DNA of 6,306 nt from Cellvibrionales bacterium UBA5860 (GTDB lineage: Bacteria > Pseudomonadota > Gammaproteobacteria > Pseudomonadales > Porticoccaceae), in NCBI GenBank assembly GCA_002431545.1, contig DJFY01000047.1:11745-18050 (forward strand), read 5' to 3'. The notes under the pieces are model-generated. The model was not told the origin of the DNA, searched no databases, and was given only the letters and a program-made list of their open reading frames with translations. This document shows positions 1 to 5,191 of the stretch, piece after piece (the stretch's first letter is position 1; each line of letters begins with the position of its first letter). Made by a program: the position numbers and the translations under genes.

Positions 1-1
1 C

Positions 2-262
2 CGCGGAAAATCCGCGACAACGCCCGGCAAGAAAAAACTGTCCTACCTCGACCAGCGGGAGCTCGAACAACTACCGGTAAAAATCGAGGCGTTAGAGCAA
101 CGTCAGGCGGAACTGGAACAAACGATATCTAGCGAAGGCTTTTATCAGAGCGACCCGGCTACCGTAAAAACAATGCTGGACGCCCTGAGCGAAACCCAGT
201 CGAGCCTGGAAACCGCCTATCAGCGCTGGGTGGCGCTGGAATCAGCGGCCGAAAAGTCGTGA
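2..262 (+). CDS. uup: ABC-F ATPase Uup, C-terminal end (partial, 5' cut by window)
   Basis: Only the last 86 residues are in the window, read in the frame starting at base 2 and ending at TGA 260-262. The fragment starts with a short basic linker (PGKKK) and continues with KLSYLDQRELEQLP, a long charged helix, a short GFYQSDP turn, a second helix, and ends near the YQRWVALE motif. This is the two-helix coiled-coil C-terminal domain of Uup-type ABC-F proteins, which I recognise from E. coli Uup (KLSYKLQRELEQLP and FERWEYLE). Uup is a soluble, ribosome-associated, duplicated ATPase of about 635 residues. Its C-terminal domain is reported to bind DNA, and loss of the gene raises precise transposon excision. 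Both ATPase domains lie outside the window, so their integrity cannot be judged. No U-tract terminator follows the stop directly. Confidence 0.87.
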   Translation, partial: RGKSATTPGKKKLSYLDQRELEQLPVKIEALEQRQAELEQTISSEGFYQSDPATVKTMLDALSETQSSLETAYQRWVALESAAEKS

Positions 263-295
263 CAACGGAAAATATTATGATATCCCCGCTGCTGA

Positions 296-332
296 AGTGG
301 GCCTAGCAGCCATAGTGGGCCTAGCAGCCATA
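296..332. repeat. 18-bp tandem direct repeat, two copies
   Basis: The unit AGTGGGCCTAGCAGCCAT occurs at 296-313 and again, identical, at 314-331; one further base (332) keeps the period. It lies in the non-coding gap after uup. Because 18 is a multiple of three, the duplication leaves every reading frame across it intact. It is probably a slipped-strand duplication of recent origin. Confidence 0.9.
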
Positions 333-388
333 TCTTGTCGAGATAATCGGTGTAGTCGACGGTGGTATTGTTCCAATGCTGGCTCGAT

Positions 389-526
389 CTATATAGCCAA
401 AGCTGCCCCGAGGGGGAGGCGCAGACCCAGTGAGGCGAACAGCCCAAATGAGAAAATTACGCCCATCCCGCTATCAAACCACATTCGACGTTTGCTAGCG
501 GGATCCCAACAGGGTTGTGTAGTCAT
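389..526 (-). CDS. Possible small single-pass membrane peptide (45 aa), coupled to the VOC gene
   Basis: This leftward frame starts at ATG 526-524, which shares one base with the VOC stop (TGATG), the usual geometry for translational coupling. It ends at TAG (389-391). The N-terminal part is polar and basic (MTTQPCWDPASKRRMWFDSG). Residues about 21-45 are strongly hydrophobic (GVIFSFGLFASLG, then LPLGAALAI) with a single Arg, so a membrane helix with a basic cytoplasmic N-terminus is plausible. I recognise no family. Against it: a long hairpin (465-504) lies inside the frame and may be the VOC terminator, there is no strong SD, and a 45-codon frame can arise by chance. After the amber stop the same frame stays open for 37 more codons (to TAA 275-277), so a longer gene broken by TAG is an alternative. 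Confidence 0.27.
   Translation of the reverse strand: MTTQPCWDPASKRRMWFDSGMGVIFSFGLFASLGLRLPLGAALAI
465..504 (-). terminator. Long hairpin between convergent uup and VOC genes, possible terminator
   Basis: Arms 465-479 (ATCCCGCTATCAAAC) and 490-504 (GTTTGCTAGCGGGAT) pair in 14 of 15 positions, with one T/C mismatch and a 10-nt loop. It begins 22 nt past the VOC stop. On the minus strand a short TAATTTT follows about 6-12 nt after the stem; on the plus strand no T-run follows. The position suggests an end signal or 3'-stabilising hairpin for the leftward VOC transcript, possibly working in both directions. The base pairing is certain; the function is inferred. Confidence 0.5.
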
Positions 527-897
527 CAGCCGCCGAAGCGAATCGCGTTGAGTTTGTTGCCATCTAGATCGCGAAAATAGCCGGCGTAAATGCCGGGCCC
601 ACGCTCGCCCGGCGCACCCTCATCAGCACCGCCGGCCTCGATAGCTGCCTGGTAAACAGCGTCGACCTGGGTATTGGAATCTGCGGCAAGCGCGACCATC
701 ACACCATTGCCGACCGTGGCAGCGTTGCCGTCGTGAGGCTTCATGGCCATCAGCATCGGGCCACCCGAAGGCCCCACCCAGGAAATAAAGCGATCCGTTT
801 CCATGCCGCGCTTGGCGCCGACGACAGCGAGAACTTTGTCATAAAAAGCTGCAGCCCGCTCCAGATCATTCGTTCCCAGTGTTACGTAACTAATCAT
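526..897 (-). CDS. VOC-superfamily (glyoxalase/bleomycin-resistance fold) protein
   Basis: A 123-residue protein with the usual single-subunit VOC length and two beta-alpha-beta-beta-beta repeats. The first starts MISYVTLGTNDLERAAAFYD and the second covers the region from GNGVMVALAAD (about 63-72) to GIYAGYFRDLDGNKLNAI (102-119). VOC proteins usually bind a divalent metal and act as lyases, dioxygenases, or resistance or binding proteins. Here the usual ligand positions carry Tyr4, Met67 and Asn117 instead of His, His and Glu, so classical glyoxalase I chemistry is unlikely. From memory this pattern is shared by a common proteobacterial subfamily of unknown function. The start at 897 is chosen because AAGGGG lies 5 nt upstream and the domain begins right there; the open frame reaching 1194 lacks domain sequence. 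The gene is transcribed divergently from the MaoC gene and converges on uup. Substrate unknown. Confidence 0.85.
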   Translation of the reverse strand: MISYVTLGTNDLERAAAFYDKVLAVVGAKRGMETDRFISWVGPSGGPMLMAMKPHDGNAATVGNGVMVALAADSNTQVDAVYQAAIEAGGADEGAPGERGPGIYAGYFRDLDGNKLNAIRFGG

Positions 898-902
898 ATT
901 TA

Positions 903-908
903 CCCCTT
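903..908 (-). promoter_or_regulatory. Ribosome binding site that fixes the VOC start
   Basis: On the minus strand AAGGGG stands 5 nt before ATG 897-895. It supports the short 123-aa VOC product over a 222-codon frame that would begin at 1194. Confidence 0.75.
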
Positions 909-944
909 GTTTTACAGTAATCGGTATCCCGGTTGAAAATTGCC

Positions 945-968
945 CACAGGTCAGGTTTCGACCCTGTG
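945..968. promoter_or_regulatory. Imperfect dyad in the VOC/MaoC divergent gap
   Basis: CACAGG (945-950) and CCTGTG (963-968) are exact inverted repeats 12 bp apart, and inner bases (GTC/GAC) could extend the symmetry with a one-base shift. It overlaps the next dyad by four bases. It may be an operator half-set; no regulator gene is in the window to assign it to. Confidence 0.3.
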
Positions 969-984
969 CTTTCAAATTAGCACA
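965..984. promoter_or_regulatory. 20-bp inverted repeat, candidate operator
   Basis: TGTGCT (965-970) and AGCACA (979-984) form a perfect 6-bp inverted repeat around the AT-rich spacer TTCAAATT. Size and symmetry match the operators of dimeric regulators such as TetR-, GntR- or LysR-type proteins. It lies 68 bp upstream of the VOC start and about 210 bp upstream of the MaoC start, so it could control either or both divergent units. It does not fit the CRP consensus (TGTGA-N6-TCACA). I could not place convincing -35/-10 boxes around it. Confidence 0.42.
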
Positions 985-1192
985 CTTTCCGAACCTTACA
1001 CCATGAAACCGACTCGGCTCTGGCCTATTTCGCAGCCCGATTTTGCCGGGCCACGCTTTGCCAGGCCGTTTGACGAGCTGGCTGGGAAGCCGACCATGCC
1101 TCCACCTCGATCGCCACGGTTTACCCGCACCAAATTGACACCGCCCCAACCCTCCCTTAAGGTTTGCCACCCCATATTCCAAGGAGTTCCCC

Positions 1193-1708
1193 ATGCCTAA
1201 ATCCGTCGAAATCGCGCCGGGCCGATACCGCGAGTCCTATGGCCGTTACCTGGAAGATTTCAACGTCGGCGACGTCTACGAACATCGTCCCGGGCGCACC
1301 ATTACGGAATCCGACAACACCTGGTTCACCCTGTTAACCATGAACCAGCACCCCCTGCATTTCGACAAGGAATACTGCAAGCACAGCGAGTTCGGTAAAC
1401 CGCTGGTCAACAGCACTTTGACACTTTCGATTATCGCCGGCATGAGCGTCTCAGACGTCAGTCAGAAAACCATCGCCAATCTCGGCTGGAAAGAAGTCAG
1501 CATGCCGGCACCGGTTTTTGTCGGCGACACCCTGTATGCGGAATCCGAAGTACTTGATATTCGGGAATCGAAAAGCCGACCCACAGCAGGTATCGTCACT
1601 GTGCGCACTCGGGGTCTGAACCAGAATGATGTGGTGGTCATGGATTTTGTCCGCTCGATGCTAATCCCAAAAACCGGACACGCGGTAGACGACAAGGCCG
1701 GCTACTAA
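1193..1708 (+). CDS. MaoC-family hydratase/dehydratase (hot-dog fold)
   Basis: A 171-residue single hot-dog-domain protein. GRYLEDFNVGDVYEH (18-31) is the typical entry strand of MaoC-like enoyl-CoA hydratases, TMNQHPLHFDKEY (49-61) is the active-site loop and central helix start, and FGKPLVNSTLTLSI (67-80) is the helix continuation. R-specific hydratases use a D-x4-H pair in this loop; here His56 is kept but the Asp position is Asn51, and the usual HG after the loop is Asn73-Ser74. From memory an N/H version occurs throughout a MaoC subfamily that neighbours acyl-CoA dehydrogenases (for example Rv2499c beside FadE19). The likely role is reversible hydration of a 2-enoyl-CoA in the cytosol; substrate unknown. 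The start is supported by AAGGAG (1181-1186) 6 nt before ATG. It is the first gene of the rightward cluster, 73 nt before the acyl-CoA dehydrogenase. Confidence 0.87.
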   Translation: MPKSVEIAPGRYRESYGRYLEDFNVGDVYEHRPGRTITESDNTWFTLLTMNQHPLHFDKEYCKHSEFGKPLVNSTLTLSIIAGMSVSDVSQKTIANLGWKEVSMPAPVFVGDTLYAESEVLDIRESKSRPTAGIVTVRTRGLNQNDVVVMDFVRSMLIPKTGHAVDDKAGY

Positions 1709-1781
1709 GTAAGCGCCCTAAAAAACAGCGTCGTTATTCACGCCCGGATTCTCCACCACCCGCTCGATCTAGAGACTTACC

Positions 1782-2927
1782 ATGGCCAACGAAGAAGAAA
1801 CCCTTATTCTCGACAGTGTCAAACGCTGGCTGGAAAGAGATGTCGCACCCTATGCCCACGATCTTGAGCAAGCAGACGAATACCCGCACCGGATGGTCGA
1901 GCAAATGAAACAGCTCGGCCTCTTTGGCGCGACTATTCTTCCGGAATATGGTGGCCTTGGGCTCAGCGCCTCCACATACTCAAAAATTGTATCGGCAGTA
2001 TCGGAAGTATGGATGTCGCTCTCCGGCATCTTTAATTCCCACCTGATCATGGCGCGCTGCGTACAGAGCTACGGCACCCCGGAGCAGAAAGAAAAGTGGC
2101 TGCCGCGATTTGCCACGGGCGAGCTGCGCGGGGGCATCGGCCTCACCGAGCCGGACGCTGGCACCGACCTACAGGGCATCCGCTGCAATGCACGCAAAGA
2201 CGGCGACCACTATGTGGTTAATGGCGCCAAGACCTGGATCACCAATTCCCTCGAGGGCGACGTGATCGGCCTTCTGGTCAAAACCGACCCAGATGCCAGC
2301 CCGCCGCGCAAGGGTATGAGCATGTTTATCGCCGAGAAAGGCCCGGGCTTTAACGTCACCCGCAAACTTAAAAAGCTCGGCTACAAGGGCATAGATACCG
2401 CAGAAATTAGCTTCGAAGATTATCGCGTCCACAAAGACTGCCTGATCGGCGGCGTCGAGGGCAGAGGCTTTTACAATGCCGTCGGGGGCCTTGAACTTGG
2501 CCGTATCAATGTCGCCGCGAGGGGTGTCGGTGTTGCCACTGCGGCACTGAAACAGGCCACGGCCTACAGCCAGCAACGCAAGACATTTGGCAAACCGATT
2601 TGCGAACACCAGGCCATTCAGCTCAAACTCGGCGAAATGGCGACCCGTGCCGAGGCCGCGCGTTTGCTGGTAGAGCAGGCCGCCCAGGCTTTCGACCGGG
2701 GGGAGCGCTGTGACATGGAAGCCGGCATGGCGAAATATTTCGCGACTGAAGCGGCGGCAAAGAACGCCGACGAGAACATGCGTATCCACGGCGCCTACGG
2801 CTATTCCTGCGAATTTGACGTCGAACGCCTGTACCGCGATGCACCCCTGATGATCATCGGCGAAGGCACCAATGAAATGCAGCGCATCATCATTGCCCGA
2901 CAACTGATAGAGAGGAACCCTATTTAG
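1782..2927 (+). CDS. Acyl-CoA dehydrogenase (FAD-dependent)
   Basis: A 381-residue protein of standard short/medium-chain acyl-CoA dehydrogenase length. The N-terminal helical domain has LPEYGGLGLS (53-62). The FAD/substrate signature GLTEPDAGTDLQG (120-132) fits the family pattern exactly, and AKTWITNS (149-156) follows. The C-terminal domain has QRKTFGKPICEHQAIQ (265-280), RIHGAYGYSCEFDVERLYRDA (334-354) and IIGEGTNEMQR (358-368). Glu361 is at the canonical catalytic-base position, so this is neither an isovaleryl-CoA-type (base shifted to an earlier helix) nor an inactive paralogue. It introduces a trans-2,3 double bond into an acyl-CoA and passes electrons to ETF. The product would suit the upstream MaoC hydratase, suggesting one beta-oxidation-like step pair. 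The SD is weak (AGAG at 1771-1774), so translation may be lower or coupled. Chain length or branching preference cannot be told. Confidence 0.94.
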   Translation: MANEEETLILDSVKRWLERDVAPYAHDLEQADEYPHRMVEQMKQLGLFGATILPEYGGLGLSASTYSKIVSAVSEVWMSLSGIFNSHLIMARCVQSYGTPEQKEKWLPRFATGELRGGIGLTEPDAGTDLQGIRCNARKDGDHYVVNGAKTWITNSLEGDVIGLLVKTDPDASPPRKGMSMFIAEKGPGFNVTRKLKKLGYKGIDTAEISFEDYRVHKDCLIGGVEGRGFYNAVGGLELGRINVAARGVGVATAALKQATAYSQQRKTFGKPICEHQAIQLKLGEMATRAEAARLLVEQAAQAFDRGERCDMEAGMAKYFATEAAAKNADENMRIHGAYGYSCEFDVERLYRDAPLMIIGEGTNEMQRIIIARQLIERNPI

Positions 2928-2961
2928 TCCAGCACTACTACCAACAACCAGGAGAAAAATA

Positions 2962-3843
2962 ATGAGCGACGATCGACTCTACGAAACCCTGCACTGGAAA
3001 ATCGGCGACGTGTCTATCACCCGCATGGTCGAAGTCATCCTTCGAGCTCCCATCGGCTCGCTGTTTCCCGACGAGGATCCAGCGGAACTGCGACCCTTTC
3101 ACGACTGGCTCAAGCCCAACTTTCTGCTCGACGACGAAACAATGGCACTCAGCATCCACGCTTTTCTGATTGAAGCTGGTGGCTTGAAAATGATTGTCGA
3201 CACCTGTGCCGGCAACGGCAAAAACCTGCCATTGTTCGACGAATGGAAAAATCTGGACACGCCCTTTCTGGAAAACATGACCCAGCTGGGCTTCGCGCCG
3301 GAAAGTATCGACCGCGTCATGTGCACCCACCTGCATTTTGACCATGTCGGCTGGAACACTCGCAAGGTCGACGGAGGGTGGGTACCCACCTTTCCCAACG
3401 CCCGTTACCTGTTTAACAAAACTGAGTGGGACTACTGGAAAGACCACGAAGACCCCTACGAGAGCGGCGCACTGGAACACGCCCTGCTTCCCATATTCGA
3501 CGCGGGCCTTGTCGAACTGGTTGACGCCAACCATCGCGTAAACGACGAGATCAGCCTGATCCCCACGCCGGGCCATACGCCAGGCCACGCCAGCGTGCTG
3601 ATTCAGTCCGGCGGGGAGGAAGCCGTTATCACCGGCGATATGTTCCACCACCCTCTGCAAATGGCCAAACCGGGGTGGATCGACATGGCGGACGTGGAGA
3701 GCACCCTGGCCGAAAAAACCCGCATCGAATTTATGCAACGCTTCGGCGACAAGCCTGCTACTACTGTGCTCGGCACCCACTTTGCCACACCGACCGCAGG
3801 CAAGATCGTTAGCGACGGCGACGGCTACAAATTCGAGAGTTGA
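2962..3843 (+). CDS. Metallo-beta-lactamase-fold hydrolase (lactonase-like)
   Basis: A 293-residue MBL-fold protein without a signal peptide, so cytosolic. Metal-site motifs appear in order: THLHFDHVG with His123, His125, Asp127 and His128; PTPGHTPGHAS with His209; TGDMFHHP with Asp226; and LGTHFATP with His273. All ligands for a dinuclear Zn/Fe site are therefore present. The N-terminal KIGDVSITRMVE strand and GSLFPDEDP segment resemble the methyl parathion hydrolase/AHL lactonase branch rather than true beta-lactamases or glyoxalase II. The Tyr that follows the bridging Asp in AiiA-type lactonases (D-x-x-Y) is His229 here. The likely chemistry is hydrolysis of a lactone, ester or thioester. 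It starts 34 nt after the acyl-CoA dehydrogenase with a good AGGAG (2950-2954), so co-transcription is probable and its substrate is likely an intermediate of the same pathway. The exact substrate is not readable. Confidence 0.9.
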   Translation: MSDDRLYETLHWKIGDVSITRMVEVILRAPIGSLFPDEDPAELRPFHDWLKPNFLLDDETMALSIHAFLIEAGGLKMIVDTCAGNGKNLPLFDEWKNLDTPFLENMTQLGFAPESIDRVMCTHLHFDHVGWNTRKVDGGWVPTFPNARYLFNKTEWDYWKDHEDPYESGALEHALLPIFDAGLVELVDANHRVNDEISLIPTPGHTPGHASVLIQSGGEEAVITGDMFHHPLQMAKPGWIDMADVESTLAEKTRIEFMQRFGDKPATTVLGTHFATPTAGKIVSDGDGYKFES

Positions 3844-3859
3844 TCTATACTGACAACCG

Positions 3860-3910
3860 GGCGCGGGTTTCGTTAGAAAGATTGGGGAAACCGGCGCCGC
3901 GCTCTTTTTT
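3860..3910 (+). terminator. Intrinsic-terminator-like hairpin and T-run before the extended SDR
   Basis: GGCGC (3860-3864) and GGTTTC (3866-3871) pair with GAAACC (3887-3892) and GCGCC (3894-3898), with one G/G mismatch and a 15-nt loop. An alternative outer pairing of GCGCGG (3861-3866) with CCGCGC (3897-3902) brings the stem up to TCTTTTTT (3903-3910). It lies 16 nt after the MBL stop and its T-run ends 15 nt before the next start codon. It may end or attenuate transcription from the upstream three-gene unit. Confidence 0.55.
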
Positions 3911-3925
3911 GCGAGAGGCAACGCT

Positions 3926-5047
3926 ATGAAACGCGCCCTGGTTGTTGGCGGCACCGGTCCCACCGGACCCCATGTTCTGCAAGGCCTGCTGGATCGGGGT
4001 TACGAGACCTGTATTTTTCACCGCGGGACACACGAACCGCCGGGTCTACCGAACGTCGAACATATCCACGGCGATCCCCACTTTGAAGAAACCATTGCCG
4101 AGGCCCTGGCCGGACGGGAGTTCGAACTGGTGGTCGCCATGTACGGCCGCATTCGCTTTATCGCTGATTACTTTGCCCACCGTTGCCAGCGCTTTCTGGC
4201 GGTGGGCGGCATTCCGGTATACCGAGGCCTGCTGACACCCGAGGATAATCAGCCCTATGGCCTGAAAGTCCCGACTGACGAAGCATCGCCCCTGATGTCC
4301 CAGGCCACCGAATCGAAAGCATCGAAGTTTGGCCATTTGATCTATCAAACCGAAAAACACGTGCTTGAACTCGGCACAGATGGCGCTTACAACGCAAGTT
4401 ACTTCCGCTACCCGGCGATATACGGCCCCAGACAACCCAACCCGATGGACTGGTCTGTGATCAAGCGCGTACTCGACGGGCGCAGTCACATGATCCTGCC
4501 CGAAGGTGGTCTCCTGATGACCGCGCGTTGCGCTGCGAGAAACGCCGCTCACTATCTCCTGTTAGCGGTCGACCAGCCGGAAAACAGTCAAAACCAGGTC
4601 TATAACTGTGTCGACGAAGACCAGTTCACCATGCGCCAGTGGATGGAGCTGGTCTCGACTTTTGCCGGCGCCAAACTGGAGATGTTCTCCGTACCCAAGG
4701 CGCTCAGCGCGCCGGCCGAAGCCCTCACCCGGCTAATGGATGTGCACAATCACTGTTTCCTCGATGGCAGCAAAGCCCGGCGGCAATTGGGTTACCGGGA
4801 TGTAATCCCCGCTGCCGAGGCTCTCAGGGAAAACGTCGAGTGGTATCTGGCGAACCCGGTGACAGAGGAAGCCTACCCGAACTACCCCGACCCCTTTAAC
4901 TATGCGGTGGAAGATCGCCTGATGGCCGCCTATGGCGAGGCCATCGAACGTCTGAAAGTCGAAGTACCCTTTGAGCGCCCAAGGTATTATCACTCTTATG
5001 CGCATCCCAAAACCCCGGGCCAGGGCCCCGATCACCGCGGGCGTTAA
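3926..5047 (+). CDS. Atypical extended SDR, NAD(P)-dependent epimerase/dehydratase family
   Basis: A 373-residue Rossmann protein. The nucleotide loop GGTGPTG (8-14) matches the extended-SDR GxxGxxG pattern. The second strand ends CIFHRG, with Arg33 where NAD-specific enzymes usually have an acid, so NADP is more likely. YQTEK gives the Tyr140-x3-Lys144 catalytic pair, followed by RYPAIYGPRQPNPMDW (161-176), the usual substrate-domain entry. The strand that normally carries the catalytic Ser/Thr reads AVGGIPVYRG (92-101), with Gly-Gly instead. The C-terminal part (about 310-373) is rich in Pro and Tyr, longer than in sugar epimerases. Reduction, oxidation or isomerisation of a non-sugar substrate is possible; the name epimerase is only a family label. 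AGAGG (3914-3918) sits 7 nt before ATG. It follows the MBL gene after 82 nt that hold a terminator-like hairpin, so it may be only partly co-transcribed. Confidence 0.86.
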   Translation: MKRALVVGGTGPTGPHVLQGLLDRGYETCIFHRGTHEPPGLPNVEHIHGDPHFEETIAEALAGREFELVVAMYGRIRFIADYFAHRCQRFLAVGGIPVYRGLLTPEDNQPYGLKVPTDEASPLMSQATESKASKFGHLIYQTEKHVLELGTDGAYNASYFRYPAIYGPRQPNPMDWSVIKRVLDGRSHMILPEGGLLMTARCAARNAAHYLLLAVDQPENSQNQVYNCVDEDQFTMRQWMELVSTFAGAKLEMFSVPKALSAPAEALTRLMDVHNHCFLDGSKARRQLGYRDVIPAAEALRENVEWYLANPVTEEAYPNYPDPFNYAVEDRLMAAYGEAIERLKVEVPFERPRYYHSYAHPKTPGQGPDHRGR

Positions 5048-5071
5048 CACGGCAACCGACTCCGGTGCTTA

Positions 5072-5088
5072 CCAGGTGTCCCACCTGG
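5072..5088 (+). terminator. Compact hairpin 3' of the extended SDR
   Basis: CCAGGTG (5072-5078) and CACCTGG (5082-5088) form a perfect 7-bp stem with a 3-nt loop, 24 nt after the extended-SDR stop. No T-run follows, so it is not a classical intrinsic terminator; it could be a 3'-end stabiliser or a pause or processing site. Confidence 0.4.
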
Positions 5089-5115
5089 CGCGCACAAGAA
5101 TGCCCGCAGATTCAC

Positions 5116-5177
5116 TTTTCTGTCATTTATTACCAGAATTGTATTTAGGCGGCAAAAACAGATACTTAGACAGAAAA
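5116..5177 (+). promoter_or_regulatory. Leader/promoter region of the classical SDR with 9-bp inverted repeat
   Basis: TTTTCTGTC (5116-5124) and GACAGAAAA (5169-5177) are perfect 9-bp inverted repeats 44 nt apart. Between them lies a weak sigma70-like pair, TTGTAT (5139-5144) and GATACT (5161-5166) with 16-bp spacing. A nested hairpin, TGTATTT with AAAAACA (5140-5146 and 5154-5160, one mismatch), is also possible. The right arm ends 3 nt before the AGGGGAG Shine-Dalgarno (5181-5187). The repeat arms are certain; a role as operator pair or leader stem is inferred. Confidence 0.38.
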
Positions 5178-5191
5178 ATAAGGGGAGCATT

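Noticed and set aside
220..447. Minus-strand 75-codon frame across the uup end and the 18-bp repeat
   Set aside because: It overlaps the real uup C-terminus, and its repeated GPLWLLGPL segment simply reflects the tandem duplication.
933..961. TTGAAA as a -35 box for the MaoC unit
   Set aside because: With 16-18 bp spacing no acceptable -10 follows (TTTCGA at best).
898..1194. N-terminal extension of the VOC gene to a start at 1194
   Set aside because: The extension has no VOC sequence, would cross both dyads, and a good ribosome site precedes the ATG at 897.
940..1200. Plus-strand 86-codon frame before the MaoC gene
   Set aside because: No family resemblance, no convincing ribosome site, Pro/Arg-rich composition as in non-coding DNA, and it overlaps the MaoC start.
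2169..2903. Long antisense frame (244 codons) within the acyl-CoA dehydrogenase gene
   Set aside because: It lies wholly opposite a confidently identified gene, shows no recognisable domain and is explained by that gene's codon bias.
2962..3843. Calling the MBL protein an N-acyl-homoserine lactone quorum-quenching lactonase
   Set aside because: The metal ligands fit, but the AiiA active-site Tyr position is His229 and the neighbours are catabolic; a specific AHL assignment is not supported.
2938..3963. Long antisense frame (341 codons) opposite the MBL hydrolase
   Set aside because: The plus strand carries a complete MBL motif set; the antisense product has no recognisable motif and crosses the terminator-like hairpin.
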